60,371 nucleotides of DNA from the NCBI RefSeq assembly GCF_022832385.1, contig NZ_JALHLE010000043.1, positions 1-60,371 of the forward strand, written 5' to 3'. The position numbers and the translations under genes were made by a program. Shown here piece after piece: positions 1 to 7,483 of this stretch. The notes below the pieces were generated by a model, which ran no database searches, was not told the DNA's origin, and saw only the letters and a list, made by a program, of their open reading frames with translations. The DNA is from Novosphingobium album (ex Hu et al. 2023). GTDB taxonomy: Bacteria; Pseudomonadota; Alphaproteobacteria; Sphingomonadales; Sphingomonadaceae. The stretch's first letter is position 1. The number at the start of each line of letters is the position of its first letter.

Positions 1-251
1 CCGCCGCCACCGAAGCCGCGACCACCGCCGCCGAAGCCGCCACGATCGCCACCGCCGAAGCCGCCACCACCGCCGCCACCGAAGCCGCCGCGATCACCGC
101 CGCCGAAACCGCCACGATCGCCGCCGCCGAAGCCACCGCGATCACCGCCGCCGAAACGATCTTGCCCACCGAAAAACGGATCGAAATCGTCCTCTCCGAA
201 CCGATCCCGCTTGTCGCGTCCCCTTCCGCGACGACCTCTGTCAAAACCCAT
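1..251 (-). CDS. Glycine-rich N-terminus of a probable cold-shock-domain protein (3' part outside window)
   Basis: The ATG is at 251 and the frame stays open to the window edge (83 codons visible). Residues 1-30 are basic and acidic (MGFDRGRRGRGRDKRDRF, then EDDFDPFF). After that come repeats of the unit GGGDRGGF and close variants. These coding repeats explain the repetitive look of bases 1-170. Sphingomonads encode cold-shock proteins with exactly this kind of Gly-rich leader ahead of the nucleic-acid-binding domain, so that is the preferred call, but the CSD itself is not in the window. A different RGG/GGF-type RNA-binding protein is the alternative. Confidence 0.6.
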   Translation of the reverse strand, partial: MGFDRGRRGRGRDKRDRFGEDDFDPFFGGQDRFGGGDRGGFGGGDRGGFGGGDRGGFGGGGGGGFGGGDRGGFGGGGRGFGGG

Positions 252-548
252 CTTTACGAACGTACCTTACGCTGCGCCCAAAAAGCACGCGCCCGGACAC
301 GTGGACGAGACCGCGCCGGGCGTCAGGGCAAGAATGAACAAAGCTCACCCCTTTCCTGCAATCATGCCTCTTACACGACTCCCAACGCAATAGCGAATGG
401 AAATACGGGGCAGTTTGAGCCTGAATGCCCTTTCTCTTTCGATTTTGACCAGCAATTTGGCTTGCGTGTTCGACAAAGCAGGTCTTGAAGAGCGCAGGAT
501 CAGAATCCCATCTGGTTCGAGATCGTTCCTCAAGGGAGATTCGAAACG

Positions 549-977
549 ATGTTCCGCCAGATTACCGACACTGTCTTTGCCAGCCCGCAGATCGGCACCG
601 ATGCCATTGCAAAAGCCAAAGCGCTCGGAGTCGTGAGGATCATCAACAACCGACCCGAAGGCGAGGAAGATGGCCAGCCCTCGGGCCCCGACATCGAAGC
701 CGCCGCGCGCGATGCCGGGCTGGATTATGTCGCCATCCCAGTGACCCATGCCGGCTTCAGCCAGGGTCAGGTCGATGCCATGCTGGATGCGCTGGACGGG
801 GCGGGCGGTCCGGTTCTCGCCTACTGCCGCTCCGGCACGCGATCCACTCTGCTGTGGGCGCTGGCCCGCGCCAAGGCAGGTGACAATCCCGCCGTCATTG
901 CCTCGAAAGCGGCATCCGCAGGTTACGACGTCACGCCCGTACGCCAGTTGATCGACATGCTGGCTGCCGGCGGTTGA
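549..977 (+). CDS. TIGR01244/DUF442 family protein (sulfurtransferase or phosphatase-like)
   Basis: This 142-residue protein starts MFRQITDTVFASPQI and carries the loop YCRSGTRS with Cys93. In this family (beta-lactamase-hydrolase-like N-domain) the loop is taken as a rhodanese/dual-specificity-phosphatase-type active site. The six-residue loop C-R-S-G-T-R fits a rhodanese persulfide loop better than the CX5R loop of phosphatases. It is a complete single domain. Its stop lies 13 bp from the convergent PII gene and it is divergent from the glycine-rich gene across about 300 bp. In other bacteria relatives are linked to sulfide oxidation; nothing nearby supports that here, so the substrate is unknown. 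Confidence 0.8.
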   Translation: MFRQITDTVFASPQIGTDAIAKAKALGVVRIINNRPEGEEDGQPSGPDIEAAARDAGLDYVAIPVTHAGFSQGQVDAMLDALDGAGGPVLAYCRSGTRSTLLWALARAKAGDNPAVIASKAASAGYDVTPVRQLIDMLAAGG

Positions 978-989
978 CGCCGGCGGCGC

Positions 990-1328
990 TCAAAGCGCCA
1001 GATCACCCTGCTCGCCAGTGCGAACGCGCAGAACATCCGCGAGATCGAACACGAAAATCTTTCCGTCACCGATCTCGTCGGTATGCGCGGACGCGCTTAC
1101 GATCTCGATGACCTTGTCAGCGAAGGCATCCGAAACCGCAATCTCTAGCTTCAGCTTTGGTAACATGCTCGAGACATATTCGGCACCGCGATAGACTTCG
1201 GTCTGCCCTTTCTGCCGTCCATAACCGCTCACTTCGGTCACCGTCAGGCCCGACACGCCAAGATCGCTGAGCGCCTGCTTCACATCGGTGAACTTGAACG
1301 GCTTGATGATGGCGGTGATGAATTTCAT
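990..1328 (-). CDS. glnB: PII nitrogen regulatory protein (lone copy)
   Basis: The 112-residue length is standard for PII. It begins MKFITAIIKPFKF and has the T-loop GRQKGQTEVYRGAEY with Tyr51, the conserved uridylylation target of GlnD. The C-terminal B-loop GDGKIFVFDL is also present. PII proteins are trimeric sensors of ATP/ADP and 2-oxoglutarate that control AmtB, glutamine synthetase adenylylation and NtrB. The copy lies downstream of amtB but is separated by two terminator hairpins, so it is probably transcribed separately. It differs clearly from the GlnK at 2918-3256. Assignment as GlnB rather than a second GlnK is inference. Confidence 0.9.
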   Translation of the reverse strand: MKFITAIIKPFKFTDVKQALSDLGVSGLTVTEVSGYGRQKGQTEVYRGAEYVSSMLPKLKLEIAVSDAFADKVIEIVSASAHTDEIGDGKIFVFDLADVLRVRTGEQGDLAL

Positions 1329-1426
1329 GCTGCCCCGCGCTCCCTGATTTTGCCCTGAGCCGGACCGGAAGGCCCCTGCCCGCTATCAACGGCGATATGT
1401 CTCATATCGGCGTCAGCCACACAAAG

Positions 1427-1486
1427 AAAAACCGGCGCAAGGCCGGCTTCTCACGAAAAAAGGGCCGGAGCGGCTGGCTCCGGCCC
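1427..1486 (-). terminator. Tandem intrinsic terminators downstream of amtB
   Basis: Read on the minus strand, the first hairpin has exact 10-bp arms (GGGCCGGAGC, 1462-1471 and 1477-1486) followed by six T (1461-1456). A second, shorter hairpin (CCGGC arms at 1432-1436 and 1442-1446) is followed by five T (1431-1427). Both are in the correct orientation to end the glnK-amtB transcript. Confidence 0.85.
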
Positions 1487-1577
1487 ATTGAGTTTGTGTT
1501 CGCAGGAGGAACATCGGTTGGCGACGACGGGTGGGAGGAGAGGAGGAAGTACCCGCCGCCGCCAAACTCGTAGGATC

Positions 1578-2903
1578 TTAGTTGTAGGCGCGCTCGCCGT
1601 GTTCGCCGATATCGAGACCTTCGTGCTCGATTTCCTCGGTGACACGCAGCCCGGTGATCAGCTTGGCGATGAAGATCGCGATCACGGTGCCGATGGCGGC
1701 CCAGACGATCGAAACCATCACGGCCTGGATCTGGATCCACACCTGGGCACCCATGGCAGTCGAGCCATCGCCCGGACCACCGAGACCCGGCTGGTAGACG
1801 ATGCCGGTGCCGATGGCACCGATGATACCGCCGACGCCGTGGACACCGAAAGCGTCGAGCGAGTCGTCGTAGCCGAGCGCCGGCTTGACCTTCGAAACCA
1901 TGATGAAGCAGACGATCGAGGCAACCGCGCCGAGCACGATGGCGCCGAACGGACCCGAGTTACCGGCAGCAGGCGTGACGGCAACGAGGCCGGCAACGAT
2001 GCCCGAGCAGAAGCCCAGAGCCGAACCCTTGTGACCGCTGAACTTCTCGGCAAGCATCCAGAACAGGCCGGCCGAAGCGGTGGCGACGAACGTGTTGATC
2101 ATGGCGAGACCGGCAGTGCCGTCAGCCTCGAGTTCCGAACCGGCGTTGAAGCCGAACCAGCCCACCCACAGCAGGCCGGTGCCGACCATGGTCAGCGTCA
2201 GCGAGTGCGGCGGCATCGGCTCGCTCGGGAAGCCCTTGCGCTTGCCGAGGATCAGAGCGGCCACGAGCGCCGAGACACCGGCGTTGATGTGAACGACGGT
2301 ACCGCCGGCGAAGTCGAGAGCACCGAGCTTGAACAGCAGACCGCCACCGGCCCAGACCATGTGCGCGATCGGGAAGTAGACGATCGTCAACCACACGACG
2401 GCAAAAGCCATCACAGCCGAGAACTTGATACGCTCGACGGTCGCACCCAGCACCAGAGCCACGGTGATCGCGGCGAAGGTCATCTGGAAGCAGACGAAGA
2501 CGTATTCGGAGATCACTTCGTCAGAGAAGGTGGCCGCGACCGAATCGGGCGTGACCGACGAAAGGAACAGGCTGCCGCTGCTGACGAAATTGCCGATGAA
2601 ACCTTCCGAGGTCACCGGGCCGAACGCCATCGAGTAGCCGTACATCACCCAGATGAGCATCGCGAGAGCCGCGACGGCACCGATCTGAGTCATCGTGGAA
2701 AGCATGTTCTTCGAACGGGTCAAACCGCCGTAGAACAGGGCAAGGCCGGGAAGGATCATGAGCAGGACCAGAATGGTCGAAGTCATCATCCAGGCATTGT
2801 TGCCGGGGTTGGGGACCTTGGCCGCTTCTTCGGCCCAGGCAGGCATGGCGGCAAACAGCGACGCGGTGAGAGCGCCGGCGCCGCAGAGAATCTTGCGGTT
2901 CAT
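1578..2903 (-). CDS. amtB: Ammonium transporter AmtB
   Basis: This is a 441-residue Amt/MEP/Rh channel. The start ATG at 2903 is preceded by GAGGAGT (2913-2919, 9 nt away), which overlaps the glnK stop codon. The N-terminus (MNRKILCGAG, then a hydrophobic stretch ending PAWAEEAA) looks like a cleavable signal peptide, as in many AmtB proteins. The hallmark segments are intact: GGTVVHINAGVSALVAAL and FGVHGVGGIIGAIGTG contain the twin pore histidines. About eleven membrane segments follow the signal. It conducts ammonium across the inner membrane and is blocked by deuridylylated GlnK, the gene immediately upstream. Confidence 0.97.
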   Translation of the reverse strand: MNRKILCGAGALTASLFAAMPAWAEEAAKVPNPGNNAWMMTSTILVLLMILPGLALFYGGLTRSKNMLSTMTQIGAVAALAMLIWVMYGYSMAFGPVTSEGFIGNFVSSGSLFLSSVTPDSVAATFSDEVISEYVFVCFQMTFAAITVALVLGATVERIKFSAVMAFAVVWLTIVYFPIAHMVWAGGGLLFKLGALDFAGGTVVHINAGVSALVAALILGKRKGFPSEPMPPHSLTLTMVGTGLLWVGWFGFNAGSELEADGTAGLAMINTFVATASAGLFWMLAEKFSGHKGSALGFCSGIVAGLVAVTPAAGNSGPFGAIVLGAVASIVCFIMVSKVKPALGYDDSLDAFGVHGVGGIIGAIGTGIVYQPGLGGPGDGSTAMGAQVWIQIQAVMVSIVWAAIGTVIAIFIAKLITGLRVTEEIEHEGLDIGEHGERAYN

Positions 2904-2917
2904 CGTGGAAAGACTCC

Positions 2918-3256
2918 TCAAAGCGCGGTGTCGCCGGCTTCGCCGGTGCGGATACGCACGGCCGAAGCGAGGTCGAGAACGAAAATCTTGCCGTCACCGA
3001 TCGCTTCGGTGCTGGCAACCTGCTGGATCGTTTCGACGATCTTCGGTGCGAGATCGTCAGGTGCAGCCACCTCGATCTTCACCTTCGGCAGCATGTTGGT
3101 CGAATACTCGGCCCCACGATAAATCTCGGTCTGGCCCTTCTGGCGCCCGAAGCCCTTCACCTCGGAAACGGTCATGCCGGCGACGCCGATCGCGCCGAGT
3201 GCCTCACGCACCTCGTCCAGCTTGAAGGGCTTAATGATGGCGATGATGAACTTCAT
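2918..3256 (-). CDS. glnK: PII protein GlnK
   Basis: 112 residues, starting MKFIIAIIKPFKLDEV, with Tyr51 in the T-loop (GQTEIYRGAEY). The chosen ATG at 3256 has AGGGGA just upstream and matches the universal PII N-terminus; the frame extends upstream to a GTG at 3355 but that would add a non-homologous leader. The stop is 14 bp before amtB with the amtB ribosome site overlapping it, so the two genes are translationally linked. GlnK binds the cytoplasmic face of AmtB and closes it after ammonium shock. Transcription probably starts at the sigma-54 site at 3307-3321. Confidence 0.96.
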   Translation of the reverse strand: MKFIIAIIKPFKLDEVREALGAIGVAGMTVSEVKGFGRQKGQTEIYRGAEYSTNMLPKVKIEVAAPDDLAPKIVETIQQVASTEAIGDGKIFVLDLASAVRIRTGEAGDTAL

Positions 3257-3306
3257 GCCTATCCCCTGTTTGTCACCGGCCCCAGCGCCGGCTAGCGTGT
3301 ACAAAA

Positions 3307-3321
3307 GCAAGGGATATGCCA
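3307..3321 (-). promoter_or_regulatory. Sigma-54 (-24/-12) promoter of glnK-amtB
   Basis: On the minus strand the sequence is TGGCATATCCCTTGC. The GG and GC dinucleotides are exactly 12 bp apart, matching the RpoN consensus TGGCAC-N5-TTGC at all core positions but one. It lies about 50 bp upstream of the glnK ATG. The -24 element overlaps one arm of a perfect inverted repeat, GCCAATTTACCAATTGGC (3318-3335), which could be a regulator site. Confidence 0.8.
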
Positions 3322-3407
3322 ATTTACCAATTGGCAAGATTCCGGGAAGCACCACCCGGATTGCCGCAGAAGGGGCACGTTACGTCGCCCGATTCGTGAG
3401 CACGTGC

Positions 3408-4115
3408 CTATTTTTTAGGCAGAAAAAGAGACGCTTTAACCGGCAGATGGTCAGAACCTGTCGCGGATAACGGGCTGTGGTGCACCTGCGTTCCCAGGAC
3501 ATCCCATTCCGGCGAAACAATAATGCGGTCGAGCCGCGCAATCGGGCGCCGGGAGGGAAAGCTGTGGCCTGGTGCAAGGACCCGCCATGCTTCACCGTCG
3601 AATTCCTGCAAGCATCCCCCGCGCTGCGACCACTCGTTGAGGTCTCCCATGAGCACGGTCGGCACCTGATGATCGCAATCCGCGCAATGCGCGAGCACGC
3701 TGCGGACCTGATGACGGCGGCGCAATCCCGACAGATCGAGATGCATGCCGATCGCGCGTACCCGCCTGCCTTCCAGCAGGAGATCGGCCCGGATTGCCCC
3801 CCGTGGCTCCAGCACGGGCAAGGGTACCGGCGCCGCTTCGACCAGATCGATCCCCTTGCGCACCAGCAGAGCATTGCCGTGCCAGCCCAGACTGTCCGGC
3901 TTCATCGACAAAGGCACAGGCACATAGTCGGTTGCCGCATGGATCGCATCGAGCGGCAGCACCGCCATGCGCCGGCCGAACCGGCGATCCACTTCCTGCA
4001 GCGCGACAATGTCTGCATCGACTTCCAGCAGGATGCGCAGGATGCGTTCGTGGTCACGCCGCCGGTCAAGGCCGACCGCCTTGTGAATGTTGTAACTGGC
4101 GAAAGTGATCTGCAA
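3408..4115 (-). CDS. Endonuclease/exonuclease/phosphatase (EEP) family protein
   Basis: The motifs follow the EEP fold in order: ASYNIHKAVG, ALQEVDRRFG (metal-binding Glu), IGMHLDL, LMGDLNEW (Asp/Asn), ARLDRI and ATGSDHLPV (catalytic His). The fold hydrolyses phosphodiesters in DNA, RNA, lipids or nucleotides; the substrate here is unknown. The start is uncertain: a TTG at 4115 (LQITFASYN, AGGA 8 nt upstream) places the first strand where the family begins and gives 235 residues, while an upstream TTG at 4193 gives 261. It follows prfC on the same strand. Confidence 0.8.
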   Translation of the reverse strand: MQITFASYNIHKAVGLDRRRDHERILRILLEVDADIVALQEVDRRFGRRMAVLPLDAIHAATDYVPVPLSMKPDSLGWHGNALLVRKGIDLVEAAPVPLPVLEPRGAIRADLLLEGRRVRAIGMHLDLSGLRRRHQVRSVLAHCADCDHQVPTVLMGDLNEWSQRGGCLQEFDGEAWRVLAPGHSFPSRRPIARLDRIIVSPEWDVLGTQVHHSPLSATGSDHLPVKASLFLPKK

Positions 4116-4218
4116 CGGGAAGGTCCTGCCGGGCTTTTGCGAGAGGCGATTTAGGCATTCCCGGTGGGGCTTGCCAAGGCGGCCCTCGTCCAATCCGTGA
4201 AACGGCTTCCGATTCCGC

Positions 4219-5757
4219 TCACCGCTCCTTGGTAGCGCTGAACGTCAGCTCCGGATTGCGTTCCTGCTGGTAGCCCACGTCCCACGCCGACCGGGCCATG
4301 AAAACCGGGTCGCCATCGCGATCCTTGGCGAGGTTCATCTTGTTGAACTCGGCAAAGTCGCGCAGCGCCTGATCGCTGCCCTTGAGCCAGCGCGCGGTGT
4401 CGAAGGGCGAGGCTTCGAGCACAGCTTCCACCTTGTATTCCGCTTCCAGCCGCGAGATCAGCACGTCGAGCTGCAACTGGCCGACCACGCCGACGATCCA
4501 CTGCGAGCCAATCTCCGGGTAGAACACCTGGATCACGCCCTCCTCGGACAGATCGTCGAGCGCCTTGCGCAGCTGCTTGGTCTTGGTCGGGTCCTTCAGC
4601 GCGACACGGCGCAGGATTTCCGGCGCGAAGTTGGGCAAACCGGTAAAACGGATCTGGTTCTTCTCGGACAGCGTATCGCCCACCCGCAAGGTGCCGTGGT
4701 TGGGAATGCCGATGATGTCGCCCGGTTCGGCATTGTCGGCGATTTCGCGGTCCTGAGCAAAGAACAGGATCGGCGAGTGGACCGCGATCGACTTGCCCAG
4801 CCCGGAAGGCGTCAGCTTCATCCCGCGCTTGAAGGTCCCCGAAACCAGTCGCATGAAGGCGATGCGGTCGCGGTGCATCGGGTCCATGTTGGCCTGCACC
4901 TTGAAGATGAAGCCGGTGACTTCCTTGTTCTCCGGCTCGACTGGCCCCGCTTCGGTCGGCTGCGGGCGTGGTGGCGGGGCGTATCTGGCGATGGCGTCGA
5001 TCAGCTCGGCCACACCGAAGTTCTTGAGCGCGGAGCCAAAGAAGACCGGGGTCAGGTCGCCGGCGCGATAGGCTTCGAGATCGAACTCGGGATAACCGGC
5101 CACGGCCAGCTCCAGTTCGTCCGCCACCTCGACAGGCAGCGTCACGTTCTCGTCGACCTTGCCGAGGAATTCCTTGCTGCCGCCCTCCGGCCGGCTGACC
5201 TTGCCGGTAGCAATGTCGAGGATGCCCTCGAACAGCCCGCCCATGCCGACCGGCCAGGACATCGGGCACACGTCAAGCGCCAGCTTGTCGGCCACTTCGT
5301 CCATCAGATCGAAGCAGGCGCGGCCTTCGCGGTCCACCTTGTTGATGAAAGTGATGATCGGCAACGAGCGCAAGCGGCAGACCTCGAACAGCTTGCGGGT
5401 CTGCGGCTCGATGCCCTTGGCCGCGTCGATCACCATGATCGCGGAGTCGACGGCCGTCAGCGTGCGATAGGTGTCTTCCGAGAAGTCCTCGTGGCCCGGC
5501 GTATCGAGCAGGTTGAACGTCACCTTGTCGCCATTTGCGTCAGTGCGCTCGAAGGTCATCACCGAGCTGGTGACCGAGATGCCGCGTTGCTGCTCGATCT
5601 TCATCCAGTCCGACCGCGCCCGCCGCGCCTGCCCGCGCGCCTTTACTTCACCGGCAAGGTGAATGGCGCCGCCCTGCAGCAGCAGCTTTTCGGTCAGCGT
5701 GGTCTTACCCGCGTCAGGGTGCGAGATGATCGCGAAGGTACGGCGTGAATTGGTCAT
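4219..5757 (-). CDS. prfC: Peptide chain release factor 3
   Basis: 512 residues from MTNSRRTFAI. The GTPase motifs are all present: G1 HPDAGKTT near residue 13, G3 DTPGH near 85, and G4 NKVD near 139, with RGISVTSSVM as switch I. The C-terminal RF3 domain follows (GVVGQLQLDVLISRLEAEY). RF3 is a translational GTPase that removes RF1/RF2 from the ribosome after peptide release. The ATG at 5757 is preferred over an upstream GTG because it matches the family N-terminus. The gene lies 39 bp downstream of the SDR gene on the same strand. Confidence 0.96.
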   Translation of the reverse strand: MTNSRRTFAIISHPDAGKTTLTEKLLLQGGAIHLAGEVKARGQARRARSDWMKIEQQRGISVTSSVMTFERTDANGDKVTFNLLDTPGHEDFSEDTYRTLTAVDSAIMVIDAAKGIEPQTRKLFEVCRLRSLPIITFINKVDREGRACFDLMDEVADKLALDVCPMSWPVGMGGLFEGILDIATGKVSRPEGGSKEFLGKVDENVTLPVEVADELELAVAGYPEFDLEAYRAGDLTPVFFGSALKNFGVAELIDAIARYAPPPRPQPTEAGPVEPENKEVTGFIFKVQANMDPMHRDRIAFMRLVSGTFKRGMKLTPSGLGKSIAVHSPILFFAQDREIADNAEPGDIIGIPNHGTLRVGDTLSEKNQIRFTGLPNFAPEILRRVALKDPTKTKQLRKALDDLSEEGVIQVFYPEIGSQWIVGVVGQLQLDVLISRLEAEYKVEAVLEASPFDTARWLKGSDQALRDFAEFNKMNLAKDRDGDPVFMARSAWDVGYQQERNPELTFSATKER

Positions 5758-5796
5758 CCGCGCGCCTTTAAGGACGCAACGGGATTCCCGCAACGC

Positions 5797-6546
5797 CTAG
5801 CCTTCGCGCGCCACCTGGAAGCCCGCGAAGGACTGCGCCACCGGCATCAGTTCCAGCGCATTGATGTTGACGTGCGGCGGCTGGCTGGCGACCCAGAGCA
5901 CAACATCGGCAATGTCCGGCCCGTCCAGCGGGCGCATGCCTGCGTAGAGCGTGTCCGATGCCGCCTGATTGCCGCCAGTACGTACCAGCGTGAATTCGGT
6001 CTCGACCATGCCCGGCTCGATCGAGGTGACGCGCACGCCGGTTCCGGCAAGGTCCGAGCGCAGGCCCAGCGAGAACTGACGGACAAACGCCTTGCTGCCG
6101 CCATAGACGTTGCCACCGGTGTAAGGGTAGGTCGCCGCGACCGAGGACAGGTTCACGATCACCGCCTTACTGGCAATCAGAGCGGGCAGCAGCTTGTGGG
6201 TGAGTGAGACCAGCGCCGTGACGTTGGTGTCGATCATCGTCTTCCAGTTGGCGAGATCGGCGTCCTGCGCTTTTTCGGTGCCGAGCGCGAGACCGGCGTT
6301 GTTCACGAGGCAGTCGATCTTCGCAAAGCTCTCGGGCAGGGCATCGAGCGCAGCATTGCGGGCCGCCTCGTCGCGCACGTCGAACACGCAGGGGTGGACG
6401 CGGTCCGCGCCCAGCTCATCGACCAGCGCCTCGAGCCGTTCCGCCCGGCGGCCGGTGGCGATCACCTTCCAGCCCGCCTCGACGAAGGCACGGGCACAGG
6501 CTTCGCCGATACCGGCCGTGGCGCCAGTGACGAGAACGGTCTTCAT
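5797..6546 (-). CDS. Short-chain dehydrogenase, YdfG-like (NADP 3-hydroxy acid dehydrogenase)
   Basis: 249 residues with ATG at 6546 behind AGGAG. The classical SDR motifs are TGATAGIG (residues 7-14, nucleotide binding), NNAGLALG (82-89), Ser134/135 and YGGSK (Tyr148, Lys152). The segments NNAGLALG, TYPYTGGNVYGGSKAFVRQFSL and HVNINALELMPV closely resemble E. coli YdfG, which oxidises L-allo-threonine and serine and reduces malonic semialdehyde. TGRR after beta-2 favours NADP. A longer in-frame extension upstream overlaps the epimerase and is rejected. Confidence 0.88.
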   Translation of the reverse strand: MKTVLVTGATAGIGEACARAFVEAGWKVIATGRRAERLEALVDELGADRVHPCVFDVRDEAARNAALDALPESFAKIDCLVNNAGLALGTEKAQDADLANWKTMIDTNVTALVSLTHKLLPALIASKAVIVNLSSVAATYPYTGGNVYGGSKAFVRQFSLGLRSDLAGTGVRVTSIEPGMVETEFTLVRTGGNQAASDTLYAGMRPLDGPDIADVVLWVASQPPHVNINALELMPVAQSFAGFQVAREG

Positions 6547-6569
6547 GGCAAACTCCTTTAATCGCCCAT

Positions 6570-7460
6570 TCAATCGGCAGGCAGGACAGTGACGTCCATG
6601 CGGAACGCGCGGGCATCCCCGGACTCCAGATTCACAATCCCGGGTTTCTCGCGGAAATCGCAGGAAAAGCCAACGGGGTCTGCATGGCCCTGCCACGGTT
6701 CGATGCACAGAAACGGCGCGCCGGGCTTCTGCCATATCCCCAGCATCGGCGTATCGGGAAAGCCGATGGCAAGCTGCGCACCACCGGGCGTGCCGAACGT
6801 GAGTGATCGGCTCACCAGCTCGTCCCATATCATCGCATCAGCCTCGAACAATGCGGCGTCGAGCGCCAGGTGATGACCTTCGACCGGCGTGGGCTCGGCG
6901 TCAGGCAGCATCAGGCCTGAAGCGGGGTCAAGACGGCGAACCCGTTGGGTTTCCGGGCTGGAAAAAGCGATAACGTGGTCTGCCTTGTCCGATCCGCCGG
7001 GTAAGGGCCAGGCGAAGGCCGGGTGATAGCCAAAGCTGAACGGCAGCGCGGTATCGCCGGGATTGCGCACGGTCGCGGTCATGTGCAGCGTCGTGCCGTC
7101 AAGAACGAAAGCCATCTCCAGTTCAAACGCGAACGGGTAGACAGCACGCGTCTCCGCGCTGTCACGCAATCGGAAGCGCGCGGAGCATTCGCCTGCTTCC
7201 ATGAGCTCGAATGGTGAGCGGCGAGCAAATCCGTGCCGGGGCAGCTCATATTCCTGCCCATCCACCCGGTATCGGTTCGCTGCGAGACCGCCCACGATGG
7301 GGAACAGCAGAGGCGCGTGCCCGGACCAGAACGCCGGATCGCCAGCGGTCATGAACTCTCGACCGTGCGCATCGGTCAATGACCAGAGCTCGGCCCCGAA
7401 AGGATTGATCCGGGCAGTGAGATCGCCGGAACTGATGGTCACGAATTCCATTTCCGGCAC
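6570..7460 (-). CDS. Aldose 1-epimerase (mutarotase) family protein
   Basis: 296 residues of galactose-mutarotase fold: INPFGAELWSL at the N-terminus, FPIVGGLAANRYRVDGQEYELPRHG with the catalytic-type His, SFGYHPAFAWPLP with the second His, and CIEPWQGHADP near the C-terminus with the Glu. It resembles the YeaD/LacX-like branch rather than classical GalM. The GTG at 7460 has AGGAG seven bases upstream; an ATG three codons later is possible. It lies between pheT (24 bp upstream) and the SDR (24 bp downstream) on the same strand. The sugar substrate is not predictable. Confidence 0.87.
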   Translation of the reverse strand: MPEMEFVTISSGDLTARINPFGAELWSLTDAHGREFMTAGDPAFWSGHAPLLFPIVGGLAANRYRVDGQEYELPRHGFARRSPFELMEAGECSARFRLRDSAETRAVYPFAFELEMAFVLDGTTLHMTATVRNPGDTALPFSFGYHPAFAWPLPGGSDKADHVIAFSSPETQRVRRLDPASGLMLPDAEPTPVEGHHLALDAALFEADAMIWDELVSRSLTFGTPGGAQLAIGFPDTPMLGIWQKPGAPFLCIEPWQGHADPVGFSCDFREKPGIVNLESGDARAFRMDVTVLPAD

Positions 7461-7483
7461 CGGCGATCTCCTGTTTCCCCTGG

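Noticed and set aside
1..170. Array-like short repeats suggesting CRISPR or satellite DNA
   Set aside because: The repeats are in frame with a minus-strand gene encoding Gly-Gly-Phe units, have no unique spacers, and end where the protein sequence becomes non-repetitive.
1488..3122. Long plus-strand open frame opposite amtB
   Set aside because: It is the antisense of a clearly recognisable AmtB gene; the composition (Asp/Arg/His-rich) is typical of GC-rich shadow frames.
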